Origin: Azospirillum sp. RU38E
Lineage (GTDB): Bacteria; Pseudomonadota; Alphaproteobacteria; Azospirillales; Azospirillaceae
Direction: 5' to 3'
Length of the DNA stretch: 64,000 nt
NCBI RefSeq assembly: GCF_900188385.1
Contig: NZ_FZOI01000001.1
Location: forward strand, 1,054,001 to 1,118,000
Shown here: positions 52,319 to 61,848 of the stretch, in pieces
How the letters are laid out: every line of letters starts with the position of its first letter
Position numbering within the stretch: position 1 is the stretch's first letter
Program-made: the position numbers and the translations under genes
Notes under the pieces: model-generated
What the model saw: only the letters and a program-made list of their open reading frames with translations
Database searches by the model: none
What the model was told of the DNA's origin: nothing

Positions 52319-53689
52319 ATGTCGCGTAAATTATTCGGCACGGATGGCATTCGCGGTACCGCCAATACCGAGCCGATGACGGCGGAAACCGCCCTGAAAG
52401 TCGCCATGGCGGCGGCCTTGCAGTTCCGGCGCGGTGACCATCGCCATACGGTGGTGATCGCCAAGGATACGCGCCTGTCGGGCTATATGCTGGAGCCGGC
52501 GCTGACGGCCGGCTTCATCTCCATGGGCATGGATGTGATCCTGGTGGGGCCGCTGCCCACGCCCGCCGTTGCCATGCTCACCCGCTCCATGCGGGCCGAT
52601 CTGGGGGTGATGCTGTCGGCCAGCCATAATCCCTATCATGATAATGGCATCAAGCTGTTCGGGCCGGATGGGTATAAGCTCTCCGATGAGATTGAGCGGG
52701 GGATGGAGGCGCGGATGGCCCAGCCCTTCGCGGTTGATCTGGTCGATCCGCGCGACCTGGGCCGTGCCCAGCGGATGGAAGATGCCTCCGGCCGCTATAT
52801 TGAGGTGGTGAAAAGCAGCTTCCCGCGGGGGCTGCGGCTGGACGGGATGAAAATCGTCCTCGATTGCGCCCATGGGGCCGCTTACAAGGTCGCGCCGCGT
52901 GTGCTGTATGAGTTGGGGGCCGAGGTGGTGACCCTGTTCAACCAGCCGAATGGCTTCAATATCAATGATAAATGCGGTGCCACGGCGCCTGCGGCCATGC
53001 GGGCGGCGGTGCTGGAACATCAGGCCGATATCGGCATCGCCCTGGATGGCGATGCTGACCGGCTGATCCTGGCCGATGAAAATGGCAGTCAGATCGATGG
53101 CGACCAGATCATGGCTCTGATCGGGGCCAGCTGGGCGGAAAGCGGCCGGCTGCGCGGCGGTGGTGTGGTGGCCACGGTCATGTCCAACATGGGCATGGAA
53201 CTTTATCTGAAGGGACTGGGCCTCAGCCTGGCCCGCACCGCCGTTGGTGACCGCTATGTGGTGGAACATATGCGGGAACATGGCTTCAATGTCGGCGGTG
53301 AACAGTCCGGCCATGTGGTGCTGTCGGATTTCGCCACCACCGGTGACGGGTTGTTGGCGGCCTTGCAGGTGCTGGCCTGCATCCGCAAGGCAGGGCGCCC
53401 GGCCTCTGAGGTGTTGCGCGTGTTCCAGCCGCTGCCGCAATTGCTGAAGAATGTGCGCTATGAGGCCGGTGGGGGCGTGCAGCCGCTAGAGGATGTGCAG
53501 GTCAAGGCTGCCATCGCCGAGGGGGAGGCAAGGCTGGCCGAGCGTGGCCGTGTGCTGATCCGCAAATCCGGCACCGAACCGCTGATCCGGGTGATGGCGG
53601 AAGGGGAGGATGAGGGGTTGGTGAAGCACGTGGTGGATGATATCTGCGCCGCCGTACAATCGGCGGCGGCCAAGGTGGCGGCGGAGTAA
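52319..53689 (+). CDS. glmM: Phosphoglucosamine mutase
   Basis: 456 residues. Converts glucosamine-6-P to glucosamine-1-P toward UDP-GlcNAc, needed for peptidoglycan and LPS. N-terminal [14 protein letters not shown], phosphoserine loop [15 protein letters not shown] (Ser101-ish), metal-binding DGDADR and C-terminal [18 protein letters not shown] 52319. folP-glmM order is widely conserved. Confidence 0.96.
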   Translation: MSRKLFGTDGIRGTANTEPMTAETALKVAMAAALQFRRGDHRHTVVIAKDTRLSGYMLEPALTAGFISMGMDVILVGPLPTPAVAMLTRSMRADLGVMLSASHNPYHDNGIKLFGPDGYKLSDEIERGMEARMAQPFAVDLVDPRDLGRAQRMEDASGRYIEVVKSSFPRGLRLDGMKIVLDCAHGAAYKVAPRVLYELGAEVVTLFNQPNGFNINDKCGATAPAAMRAAVLEHQADIGIALDGDADRLILADENGSQIDGDQIMALIGASWAESGRLRGGGVVATVMSNMGMELYLKGLGLSLARTAVGDRYVVEHMREHGFNVGGEQSGHVVLSDFATTGDGLLAALQVLACIRKAGRPASEVLRVFQPLPQLLKNVRYEAGGGVQPLEDVQVKAAIAEGEARLAERGRVLIRKSGTEPLIRVMAEGEDEGLVKHVVDDICAAVQSAAAKVAAE

Positions 53690-53694
53690 GGGCA

Positions 53695-54495
53695 ATGCAG
53701 GGACGGGTTCTGATCGTCGCCGGGTCGGACAGTGGCGGCGGGGCGGGCATTCAGGCCGATATCAAGGCGGTCACCGCCCTTGATGGTTATGCCATGACCG
53801 CCATTACCGCGCTGACGGCGCAGGACACCCATGGCGTGCATGGCATCCACACGGTGCCGGTACCGTTCCTGGTGCAGCAGATGGAACTGGTGCTGGCCGA
53901 TCTGGGGGCCGATGCGGTGAAAACCGGGATGCTGGCCACGGCGGAGGTGATCCACGCCGTGGCCGACACGCTGGCGGCGCGCGCACCGGGTGTGAAGCTG
54001 GTGGCGGACCCGGTGATGGTGGCCAAGGGGGGGCACCGGCTGCTGGATATGGACGCCACCGATGCCGTACTGACCCGCCTGCTGCCGCTGGCCAGCGTGC
54101 TGACCCCCAATGTGCCGGAGGCCGAGGCGCTGACCGGTCTGGACATCCGCACGGTTGAGGATATGCGCCGCGCCGGGCGTGACCTGCTGGCGCGCGGGGC
54201 CAGGGCCGTGCTGATGAAGGGCGGCCATATGGAAGGCCCGGTGCTGACCGACCTGTTGCTGACGGCGGACGGGGAGCACGCTTTCCAGGGGGAGCGGTTG
54301 AATACCCGCCACACCCATGGCACCGGCTGTACCCTGGCCTCTGCCATCGCCACCGGGCTGGCCCAGGGGCTGGATGTGGTGGCGGCCGTGGCGCGGGCGC
54401 GTCGCTATGTCGATATCGCCATCCGCACCGCGCCGGGTTACGGCCAGGGGCATGGCCCCTTGAATCACAGCCATACCGTGGGGGCCTTCGCATGA
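53695..54495 (+). CDS. thiD: Hydroxymethylpyrimidine/phosphomethylpyrimidine kinase
   Basis: 266 residues, ribokinase-fold; two successive phosphorylations of HMP in thiamin synthesis. N-terminal VLIVAGSDSGGGAGIQADIKAVTALDGYAMTAITALTAQ, DPVMVAKGGHRLLD, LTPNVPEAEALTG, and HTHGTGCTLASAIATGLAQG with the catalytic base. Starts 5 bases after glmM and overlaps the next gene by ATGA, so likely co-transcribed. Confidence 0.95.
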   Translation: MQGRVLIVAGSDSGGGAGIQADIKAVTALDGYAMTAITALTAQDTHGVHGIHTVPVPFLVQQMELVLADLGADAVKTGMLATAEVIHAVADTLAARAPGVKLVADPVMVAKGGHRLLDMDATDAVLTRLLPLASVLTPNVPEAEALTGLDIRTVEDMRRAGRDLLARGARAVLMKGGHMEGPVLTDLLLTADGEHAFQGERLNTRHTHGTGCTLASAIATGLAQGLDVVAAVARARRYVDIAIRTAPGYGQGHGPLNHSHTVGAFA

Positions 54496-54923
54496 GCCGG
54501 ATTGACGCCAAACTGCTGGATGCCTATCAGGCGACATCCTATGTTGTGCTGGAGGGCAAGCGCAGCGCCACTGCCCGCGTGATGGCCCTTAATGGGGAGA
54601 TCGACGCGCTGCTGGAAAAGCGCGGATCGGCGGAAATTGTCTTCGTCACCGCCTGGAACCCGAAATCCAAGCCCGCCAGTGCTGAGGCCAATGAGAAGGC
54701 GACCGCCAAGCTGCGGGATATTCTGGAAGAGGAAGACCTGGATTATCTGCCGGCGGAGTTCCGGCCAGCATCTAAGGATTGGCCGGTGGAAAAGGGCTTT
54801 GCCATTTTCGACCTGGCCCCATTCGATGCGCTGCAACTGGCGGAAATGCTGGGGCAATATGCCATTGTCTGGCAGGGCCAGGGCCAGCCGGCCCATCTGA
54901 TGTTCACCACGCTGGCAGTTTAA
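54492..54923 (+). CDS. DUF3293 domain protein
   Basis: 143 residues. DUF3293 signature: SYVVLEGKRSATARVMALNGEIDALLEKRG, IVFVTAWNPKSKPASAEANEKATAKLRDIL, GFAIFDLAPFDALQLAEMLGQYAIVWQ. Function unknown. Overlaps the thiD stop by ATGA. Its TAA stop overlaps the TAA of the MocR gene on the other strand (4 shared bases), without a terminator between. Confidence 0.88.
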   Translation: MSRIDAKLLDAYQATSYVVLEGKRSATARVMALNGEIDALLEKRGSAEIVFVTAWNPKSKPASAEANEKATAKLRDILEEEDLDYLPAEFRPASKDWPVEKGFAIFDLAPFDALQLAEMLGQYAIVWQGQGQPAHLMFTTLAV

Positions 54924-56335
54924 ACCAGTGCCGCACTGCTGGCCACCGGGTGTTCAATCAGGGTGGAGAGAATATCCAGCCCCTTTTCCAGGGTGCTTTC
55001 CTGCTCCACCCCCAGCAGGCAGATGCGCACAGCATTGGCAATCTCCCCCCGGCCGGCAGCGAAGGCATCGGCCGGGGTGATCTTCACGCCGCGTTCCAGC
55101 GCCACCCGCACCAGATCTTCCCGCCGGATATGATCGGGCAAGGGCAGCCAAAGATGGGTGACATCCGGGTCGGAATGAGCCAGCCGGTCGCCATCCAGGA
55201 TGGCGCGGGCCAGATGCTGGCGGTTGGCCACCTGCTGGCGGCGGCGGGCGGCGATGCGGCTGGCCTCACCACTGTCGATCAATTCCGCCGTCACCACCAT
55301 GCCCAGATGGGCCGGTGTCAGCACGGTCGCCCGCAGCACCGTCGCCAACCGGTCCAGCAACGGGCGGGGGGCGACGACATAGCCGGTACGCAGGCCGGGA
55401 AACAGGCTTTTGGAGACGCTGGAGACATGCAGCGTCACATCCGGCCCCAGGCTCGCCAGGGTGGGCACCGAGGGGGATTTCAGGAAGCCATAAACATCAT
55501 CTTCCACCAGCATCAGGCCGATGCGCCGGGCGACATCCACCAGCGCCCGGCGGCGTTCCAGCGGCATGGTGATGGTGGTCGGGTTCTGCAGGGTTGGCAT
55601 ACAATAGAGCACATGCGCCCCATGGTTGCGCGCCGCCTGTTCCACCGCATCGGGCAGCAGCCCGTCCCCATCCATCGCCACCGGGATCAGCCGCAGGCCC
55701 AGATGCAGCGCCAGGGAGCGGATGCCGGGATAGGTCAGTTGTTCCACCAGCAGCGCATCCCCCGGATGGGTAACGGCGGCCAGGGCAGCATGCATCGCCC
55801 CCTGGCCGCCAGTAGCCAGCAGGATTTGATCATGGGAGCTTTCCAGCCCGGCACTTTCCGCCAACCAGCTGGCGATGCTGGCCCGCAGGCGGGGATGGCC
55901 CATGGGCGTCTGATAGGACATCAGGTCCAGCAGGTCCGGCTGCTGTGCCACCGCCATGGTGGCCGTGGTCAAGGCCACCCCATCATTCCACAGCGCCGAC
56001 GCATTGACCGACAGATCGATCAGGCCCCCCAGCGCCAGCAACCCGCCCTGCTCTGAAACCGGTTCCAGCAGGCGGCGCGGGTCGCGCACAAAGGTGCCGC
56101 GTCCGACCTCCCCCCCGATCAGGCCCAGCCGCTCCGCCTCCTGATAGGCGCGGGTGATGGTGCCCACCGTCACCTTCAACTCCCAGGCCAGATCGCGGTG
56201 GGTGGGCAGGCGGGTGCCCGGGGCCAGCCGACCAGCGGCGATATCATCGGACAGGGCGGTGGCAATGGCGCGGTAAAGCGGACCAGACCGGCCTTCCAAG
56301 GCGGGGCGCCAGGCGATTGTCGCGGGCTGGTTCAT
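54920..56335 (-). CDS. MocR-family regulator (GntR HTH + PLP aminotransferase fold)
   Basis: 471 residues. GntR winged helix at the N terminus (PLYRAIATALSDDIAAGRLAPGTRLPTHRDLAWELKVTVGTITRAYQEAERLGLIGGEVGRGTFV) and a fold-type I aminotransferase domain with the PLP lysine in SSVSKSLFPGLRTGYV, plus SYQTPMGHPRLRASIASWL and YCMPTLQNPTTITMP. ATG 56335 (MNQPATIAW) is preferred to ATG 56428. Transcribed away from a LysE-type exporter; MocR proteins usually control the divergent neighbour. Confidence 0.92.
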   Translation of the reverse strand: MNQPATIAWRPALEGRSGPLYRAIATALSDDIAAGRLAPGTRLPTHRDLAWELKVTVGTITRAYQEAERLGLIGGEVGRGTFVRDPRRLLEPVSEQGGLLALGGLIDLSVNASALWNDGVALTTATMAVAQQPDLLDLMSYQTPMGHPRLRASIASWLAESAGLESSHDQILLATGGQGAMHAALAAVTHPGDALLVEQLTYPGIRSLALHLGLRLIPVAMDGDGLLPDAVEQAARNHGAHVLYCMPTLQNPTTITMPLERRRALVDVARRIGLMLVEDDVYGFLKSPSVPTLASLGPDVTLHVSSVSKSLFPGLRTGYVVAPRPLLDRLATVLRATVLTPAHLGMVVTAELIDSGEASRIAARRRQQVANRQHLARAILDGDRLAHSDPDVTHLWLPLPDHIRREDLVRVALERGVKITPADAFAAGRGEIANAVRICLLGVEQESTLEKGLDILSTLIEHPVASSAALV

Positions 56336-56356
56336 GATTTTCGTCCGGTCTGGATA

Positions 56357-56373
56357 ATTGTAACCAATACAAT
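56357..56373. promoter_or_regulatory. Inverted repeat between mocR and lysE, candidate MocR operator
   Basis: ATTGTA-ACCAA-TACAAT, perfect 6-bp arms, 22 bases upstream of the MocR ATG and 142 bases before the LysE ATG. Position fits autoregulation and divergent control. Confidence 0.5.
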
Positions 56374-56514
56374 CAGTCGATTGCTTGAAGATTGTCCTGA
56401 TATTATGCCGATGGTCGGACGGTTTCAAGGGGCATGGGGCTGGCTTGCAGGAATGTCGCAGCGCAATGCCGGTGGATGATGGAAGGATTGTGCGGTGACA
56501 ATCAGGGGGCTGAC

Positions 56515-57129
56515 ATGAATGAACCTGTCACCGGCGGTCTTACTGAGCATATCGTGGCGCTGGCCGCCTATTGTATCGCCACATCCATCACGCCCGGCCC
56601 GAACAATATGATTTTGGCGGCCAGCGGGGCCACCTTCGGCTTTCGTCGGACCCTGCCCAACATGGCGGGCATTATTGTCGGCTTCATCGGGCTGGTCTTC
56701 CTGGCGGGGATCGGTGGCGAAAGCTTGATGCGCGCCGTGCCGCTGCTGGCCGTGGTGCTGAAATGGGCCGGTATGGCCTATCTGCTGTATCTGGCCTGGA
56801 AGATCGGCACGGCCGGTCGGGCAGAGGCGGGGACGCGTTCACGTCCGTTTACCTTCTGGCAGGCAATGGCCTTCCAGTTCATCAATCCCAAGGGGCTGGC
56901 CATGGCGATCTCATCCCATGCCACCTTCCGCATCCCCGAACTGGGGGAATGGGGCAGCATCCTGACGGTGACCGGCATGTTCCTGTTCGTCGGGATGCCC
57001 TGCACCCTGGTCTGGGCGCTGTTCGGGCAAGGGGTGGGGCGCTGGCTGCGCGATGATAGGCGGTTGCGCCTGTTCAACGGTGCCCTGGGGCTGGCCACGG
57101 CGGCCAGCGCCCTGTTGCTGCTGGTTTAG
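56515..57129 (+). CDS. LysE/RhtB-family amino-acid exporter
   Basis: 204 residues, six membrane helices; signature SITPGPNNMILAASGATFGFRRTLPNMAGIIVGF, then LKWAGMAYLLYLAWKIG and FQFINPKGLAMAI. Probably exports an amino acid or derivative. ATG 56515 has AGGGGG upstream; the frame is open from 56434. First gene of a plus-strand cluster with two GNAT acetyltransferases and a PhzF protein, divergent from a PLP-binding MocR. The substrate is unknown. Confidence 0.92.
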   Translation: MNEPVTGGLTEHIVALAAYCIATSITPGPNNMILAASGATFGFRRTLPNMAGIIVGFIGLVFLAGIGGESLMRAVPLLAVVLKWAGMAYLLYLAWKIGTAGRAEAGTRSRPFTFWQAMAFQFINPKGLAMAISSHATFRIPELGEWGSILTVTGMFLFVGMPCTLVWALFGQGVGRWLRDDRRLRLFNGALGLATAASALLLLV

Positions 57130-57146
57130 CGATGGAGGTTCAGAAG

Positions 57147-57578
57147 ATGCAACCCAACGTCCTTTATGCCATCGAAAGCCGTCTGCGCACCGCCGAATTC
57201 ATTGATGTGTTGCGCCGCTCCGGTTTGGCTGAGCGGCGCCCGGTGGATGATCCTGCCCGCATCGATGCCATGCTGCGCCATGCCAACCTGATCATCACCG
57301 CCCGTGCCGAGGGGCTGCTGGTGGGGGTGGCGCGCGCCGTCACCGATTTTTCGTTCTGTTGCTATCTCTCTGATCTGGCGGTGGATAAGGCTTGGCAAGG
57401 CAGGGGCATCGGTCGGCGCCTGATGCGGGAAACCCGCGATGCCGCCAGCCGCGACATTGCCGATGATGGCGGGCGGCCGCTGCGCTGCCTGTTGCTCTCC
57501 GCCCCCGCCGCCATGGGCTATTACCCCAAGGCGGGCTTGGCCCGGCTGGAGAATGCCTTCGATTTCACCAACCTCTGA
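57147..57578 (+). CDS. GNAT-family N-acetyltransferase
   Basis: 143 residues. Acetyl-CoA loop Q/R-x-x-G-x-G/A is present as QGRGIGRRLMRET, preceded by the beta4 strand SFCCYLSDLAVDKAW, and followed by GYYPKAGL (Tyr/position of the catalytic region). The ATG 57147 has GGAGG 8 bases before it; an upstream ATG at 57132 overlaps that ribosome site. Acceptor unknown. Sits 17 bases after lysE. Confidence 0.87.
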   Translation: MQPNVLYAIESRLRTAEFIDVLRRSGLAERRPVDDPARIDAMLRHANLIITARAEGLLVGVARAVTDFSFCCYLSDLAVDKAWQGRGIGRRLMRETRDAASRDIADDGGRPLRCLLLSAPAAMGYYPKAGLARLENAFDFTNL

Positions 57579-57595
57579 CCCGCTGAGGCCCCAAG

Positions 57596-58378
57596 ATGCG
57601 CTTGCCCCTTTATCAGGTGGATGCCTTTACCGACCAGCTGTTCGCCGGCAATCCGGCTGCCGTGGTGCCCCTGTCGCAATGGCTGCCGGATACGGTGATG
57701 CAGAAGATCGCGGCAGAGAATAATCTGGCCGAAACCGCCTTCATCCTGCCCGATGGGGATGGTTGGGCCATCCGCTGGTTCACGCCGGAGGCGGAAATTG
57801 ATCTGTGCGGCCATGCCACGCTGGCCAGTGCCTTTGTCATTGCGCATTTCCTGAAACCGGGGGCAGGGCTGATCCGCTTTTCCACCCAGGTGGCGGGGGA
57901 ACTCCGCGTCACGCGCCAGGGGGAACGCTTCAGCCTGGATTTCCCGGCCCGGCCGGGGGCGGTGGCAGAGGTGTCGGCGGATGTGCTGGCGGCCTTGGGC
58001 GTGGCAGCACCACCGGCCGCCTTTGCTGCCCGCGACCTGATGCTGGTCTATGATCGGGCGGAACAGGTGGCGGCGGTAAAGCCGGACTTCGCCGCCCTGG
58101 CCCGCACGGGCCGGAAAATCATCATCACCGCCCCCGGCGACGATGTTGATTTCGTTTCCCGCTTCTTTGCCCCCAGCGTTGGCATTGCCGAAGATCCGGT
58201 GACGGGCTCGGCCCATTGCACCTTGATCCCCTATTGGGCGGATCGGCTGGGCAAACCTGAGCTGACCGCCCGGCAGATTTCCGCCCGTGGCGGTCAGCTC
58301 TGGTGCCGGATGGAGGGGCCGCGGGTGCAGATTGCCGGCCACGCCGTGCTGTATCTGGAAGGCACTATCCATGTCTGA
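57596..58378 (+). CDS. PhzF-family isomerase/epimerase
   Basis: 260 residues, diaminopimelate-epimerase-like double fold. LPLYQVDAFTDQLFAGNPAAVVPL, NLAETAFIL with the family's catalytic Glu, WFTPEAEIDLCGHATLASAF and GIAEDPVTGSAHCTLIPYWADRLGK. The family has phenazine-biosynthetic PhzF and many uncharacterised proteins; no other phenazine gene is nearby, so the substrate is open. 17 bases after the GNAT gene. Confidence 0.93.
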   Translation: MRLPLYQVDAFTDQLFAGNPAAVVPLSQWLPDTVMQKIAAENNLAETAFILPDGDGWAIRWFTPEAEIDLCGHATLASAFVIAHFLKPGAGLIRFSTQVAGELRVTRQGERFSLDFPARPGAVAEVSADVLAALGVAAPPAAFAARDLMLVYDRAEQVAAVKPDFAALARTGRKIIITAPGDDVDFVSRFFAPSVGIAEDPVTGSAHCTLIPYWADRLGKPELTARQISARGGQLWCRMEGPRVQIAGHAVLYLEGTIHV

Positions 58379-58832
58379 GGGCAGCTTCCCACCCGCCGGC
58401 TGGCACTGCCGGCGGGACGATGGCCATGTCATTTCCTGCGACCGGGAGAGACTGGATTTCGACTTCATCCATCGCTCTCTGGCGGCCAGCTACTGGTCGC
58501 CAGGGATCAGCCGGCAGGCGGTGGAGATGGCCGCTGCCCATAGCATTCCCTTTGGGCTTTATGCGCCTGATGGAAGGCAGGTGGGCTATTGCCGGGTGAT
58601 CACTGATCAGGTGTCACTCGCCTATCTGGCCGATGTCTGGGTTGAGCCCGGCTTGCGCGGCTTGGGTTTGGGCAAGTTCCTGGTCGGCACCGTCACCGGC
58701 ATTCCAGCTTGGCGGGCAGTGCGGCGCTGGCTGTTATTTACCGCCGATGCCCATGGGCTTTATCAGCAATTTGGTTTTTCCGGTCTGGTGGAGCCTGACC
58801 GGGTGATGGCAAGGCTGCCCAGCCGCGCATGA
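58371..58832 (+). CDS. GNAT-family N-acetyltransferase
   Basis: 153 residues. DGHVISCDRERLDFDFIHRSLAASYWSPGISR, FGLYAPDGRQVGYCRVITDQVSLAYLADVWVEPGLRGLGLGKFLVGTV with the acetyl-CoA binding loop GLRGLGLGKFL, and GLYQQFGF. The wording is close to the SAMase-like/YjdJ acetyltransferases with a short His/Trp-rich start. ATG 58371 overlaps the phzF stop (58376-58378) by 8 bases, so the two are coupled. Confidence 0.9.
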   Translation: MSEGSFPPAGWHCRRDDGHVISCDRERLDFDFIHRSLAASYWSPGISRQAVEMAAAHSIPFGLYAPDGRQVGYCRVITDQVSLAYLADVWVEPGLRGLGLGKFLVGTVTGIPAWRAVRRWLLFTADAHGLYQQFGFSGLVEPDRVMARLPSRA

Positions 58833-58968
58833 CAACAAAATAGCCCAGCCCTGAGCGGCTGGCCGAAATGCGTATTACCTTGTTTACCTTATCTGAGGAA
58901 TTGAGCAAAATGCTTTTGGTTTTCCGCTGACACTTCGCGCCCTGCGCGTAAAGCGGTTATGCGGTCCG

Positions 58969-60702
58969 GTGGACGGTCATTTCTGGGCATTGTCTGTGGA
59001 TAAAGACAAATTAATCGGAACCGTCCGTACGGTCTTCGAACTGCATAGCTTTCACGGCGACACCTGGCTTGTCGTGCGGGAATCGCCTGACCTGCGTCAG
59101 CTGGAACCGTCGGCCGCCATGCTGGTGCAGCGCGCGGAGGTGGATGGCATCCGTTTGGTGCGGCGCACTGACTATATCGATCATGAATTTACCACCACCG
59201 TCACCATGGTGAAGCGGCTGCGCGCCGGCGTGCAGGAGGCTGATCCGTTGGCTCGGGCCAATCCGGGCCGCGATGCATCCTGGTGCGACCAGCCTGATGA
59301 TGTGCTGGGTGATGTGCAGCGGCAGGTGATGCGCGTCTTCTTCGCCAAATATCTGGATGAAAAGCGGCTGACCCCGCTGGAAGTGCTGACCTATGAGGTC
59401 CATGCCAAGGCGCTGGACGGGGCGGGCACGGTGGTGCAGGGGGCCTTGCAACGTCTTGCCTCCATCCAGGTGCGTGGCACCAAGCAGACGGCCGTGTCGC
59501 GCATGAAGGAACTGATGGCCCTGGCCGATAATGGTCTGGCCCGGCTGCTGCGCAATGCCAAGGCCGGCCCCGCCCTGGCCATTGGGCCCGGCGGCTTGGC
59601 CGCCCTGTTCGATGCCTATAAGGGGCCGGCGGATCAGCTGGTGCCGGCGCTTTACCGCGCTTTGGCCGCCTATCTGGCGGATACCAAGAACTGGGTGGAA
59701 AAGCTGGATCGGCTGTTCCAGCTGGCCAACCCGGCACTGAGCAGCCGGGAAATGCGGCTGCTGGACAGTCTGGCGGCGGAAATCCTGGCTTCCCCCTTTG
59801 CCTTGAAGGAGTTGGCGGGGCAGGAGACGACGCGCCTGGATCTGGTACTGAAAGCCATCGATCTTTATGTCGGCAATCTGGCCCGCGACGGCGGGGTGCA
59901 GTTACCCGGCGTGCGCGCCCTGTCCACCCTGCTGGCGGATGGCGCGCTGCCCCGCACCCTGGCGGAGCTGCGGCTGGGCCTGTTGCGCCACCTGCACGCA
60001 AGATTGCCCCTGCGCAGTGATCGCGGCATCCGAGATGAGATGCAGGCCACGGTGGAGGTGTTGACCCATCTGCGGCGCAAGGCCCCAGCCCTGGCGCGGG
60101 ATGAGGAGGTGCTGGAGGCTTTGTCCCAGCGCGCGGATCGCCTGATCCAGCCCGAGGCCATGTCGGAACTGATCGGGCCGATCCGCAGCACGCTGACCCG
60201 CGCCGAAACCGTGTTGAGCCTGGCGGAAAGCGCGCCGGGCGACGCGCCCAGGGCCAAGATTGCGACATATCTGCGTCCGCTGATCGCCCCGGAGGATATT
60301 ATCCGGGAAGAGGGAAGCCGGCTGGAGGCAATCAAGACGCTGGCGACCCTGGCCCGCCGCGTCGCCATGTCCGGGATGCCGGTGGGCTTGCGGCGGGAGA
60401 TGCTGGATATTCTCGACACGGCGATTTTTGAGAATATCCGCACCGAAATCCTCAGCAGCCAGACGATGAACTATACTGACCGCATCCTGGCTATCATCCG
60501 CCTCTGTGGCGGTTTGCCAGAGGGGCGGGCGCGTCAGCTGGCGGGGGACCAGCTGACCCAGGCGCTGAAACGGCCGGAATTCATCCTGAACTATCTGGAA
60601 CGGTTCCCCGGCGCGCAGGAACGGCGTGACGCTTATTTCAAACTGTGCAGCGCCATGGCGGAGTCGGGTCTGGTGGATAAATCGCTGGTGCCGCAGGGCT
60701 GA
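58969..60702 (+). CDS. Unknown 577-aa protein
   Basis: 577 residues, GTG start at 58969 (later in-frame GTG at 58996 is possible). No signal or membrane segment. N-terminal 100 residues are beta-rich (IGTVRTVFELHSFHGDTWLVVRES), and the remainder is mostly helical with Leu/Ala-rich repeats (LARLLRNAKAGPAL, LDSLAAEILASPFALKEL, TRAETVLSLAESA). Codon use matches neighbours, so it is a true gene. I do not recognise a family. The direct repeat TTACCTT-x2 at 58875-58890 lies upstream. Monocistronic. Confidence 0.72.
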   Translation: MDGHFWALSVDKDKLIGTVRTVFELHSFHGDTWLVVRESPDLRQLEPSAAMLVQRAEVDGIRLVRRTDYIDHEFTTTVTMVKRLRAGVQEADPLARANPGRDASWCDQPDDVLGDVQRQVMRVFFAKYLDEKRLTPLEVLTYEVHAKALDGAGTVVQGALQRLASIQVRGTKQTAVSRMKELMALADNGLARLLRNAKAGPALAIGPGGLAALFDAYKGPADQLVPALYRALAAYLADTKNWVEKLDRLFQLANPALSSREMRLLDSLAAEILASPFALKELAGQETTRLDLVLKAIDLYVGNLARDGGVQLPGVRALSTLLADGALPRTLAELRLGLLRHLHARLPLRSDRGIRDEMQATVEVLTHLRRKAPALARDEEVLEALSQRADRLIQPEAMSELIGPIRSTLTRAETVLSLAESAPGDAPRAKIATYLRPLIAPEDIIREEGSRLEAIKTLATLARRVAMSGMPVGLRREMLDILDTAIFENIRTEILSSQTMNYTDRILAIIRLCGGLPEGRARQLAGDQLTQALKRPEFILNYLERFPGAQERRDAYFKLCSAMAESGLVDKSLVPQG

Positions 60703-60762
60703 ACGCCCCCGCGGCACCTTCTTTACCAATGTCCCTCACGCGCCGGGCTGGCGGTTGCCAGC

Positions 60763-61833
60763 CTATTTGTCGGAGATGAATTTCCAGCCCGTTTCTGCTG
60801 CGGCCCGCGCCACCTCCCCATAGGCGAGCGCCCGCCGATCCGCCGCATTGCCCGCCAGCGCGCGGGCATAGACGCCCTGGCAAATGGCGGTGATGCGGAA
60901 AAAGGCAAACGCCATGAAATAGGGCCAGTCTGGAATGCCGGAACGCCCGGTACGCCGACAATATGCCGCGACATAGTCGGCCTCTGTCGGGATGCCCCGG
61001 GCCGCCAGATCGATGCCCACCAGACCGGGGAACTGTTTGATGCCAGCGGGCAGGTGATAGGCCATGCAATTATAGGCCAGATCGGACAGGGGATGGCCCA
61101 GCGTGGCCAATTCCCAATCCAGCACCGCCAGCACGCGCGGTTCGCTGGGGTGCAGCATCAGATTGCCCAGGCGGAAATCGCCATGGGCGATGCTGGTTTC
61201 ATCCCCGGCCGGCACATGGGCGGGCAGCCATGCCATCAGCCGGTCCATGGCGGGGATGTCACTGTCCCCACGTGCGGCAATGAATTGCTTGGACCAGCGG
61301 TCGACCTGCCGGGCGATGTAGTTTTCCGGCTTGCCGAAATCGCCTAAGCCCGCCGCCTGCCAATCCACATTATGCAAGGCGGCCAGGGTGGCGTTCATCG
61401 CATCATAGGTGGCGGCGGCCTCCGCAGGGCTCAGCCTGTGCAGCGCCACATCGGACAGAACGCGCCCGTCAATATGGTCCATCAGGTAAAAGGGCGTGCC
61501 GATCACCTCTTGATCGTCACAGATCAAGCGGGCATTGGGCACCGGCACGCCGGAACCGGCGAGCGCCCGCATGATGCGATATTCCCGCTCAATCATGTGG
61601 GCGCTGGGCAGCAGCTTGCCGGGTGGCTTCTTACGCAGCACCAGCTTTGTGCCATCTGTGGCAGTCAGCAGGAAGGTGGGGTTGGATTGCCCGCCCTGGA
61701 ACTGGCCCACCTGCCAGGGGCCGGGTATTTCCGGCAGGTGGCGGTCCAGGAAGGCGGCCAGCGCCGCCTCATCAAACCGGTGCTGGGGCAGAACCTCAAT
61801 CACGCTGGCGCTGGTCTGGCGGGCATCCGTCAT
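60763..61833 (-). CDS. Aminoglycoside/choline-kinase-like phosphotransferase (ACAD10/11 type)
   Basis: 356 residues. Protein-kinase-like fold with nucleotide-binding VLRKKPPGKLLPSAHMIEREYRIMRAL, Brenner motif TSIAHGDFRLGNLMLHP and metal-binding VLAVLDWELATLGHPLSDLAYN. Close to the phosphotransferase part of ACAD10/ACAD11, which phosphorylates 4-hydroxyacyl-CoA before further breakdown. ATG 61833 has GGGGAG 8 bases upstream; the preceding GTG 61842 overlaps it. Third gene of a minus-strand operon after two SDRs. Confidence 0.9.
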   Translation of the reverse strand: MTDARQTSASVIEVLPQHRFDEAALAAFLDRHLPEIPGPWQVGQFQGGQSNPTFLLTATDGTKLVLRKKPPGKLLPSAHMIEREYRIMRALAGSGVPVPNARLICDDQEVIGTPFYLMDHIDGRVLSDVALHRLSPAEAAATYDAMNATLAALHNVDWQAAGLGDFGKPENYIARQVDRWSKQFIAARGDSDIPAMDRLMAWLPAHVPAGDETSIAHGDFRLGNLMLHPSEPRVLAVLDWELATLGHPLSDLAYNCMAYHLPAGIKQFPGLVGIDLAARGIPTEADYVAAYCRRTGRSGIPDWPYFMAFAFFRITAICQGVYARALAGNAADRRALAYGEVARAAAETGWKFISDK

Positions 61834-61848
61834 GGCGTTCACTCCCCT

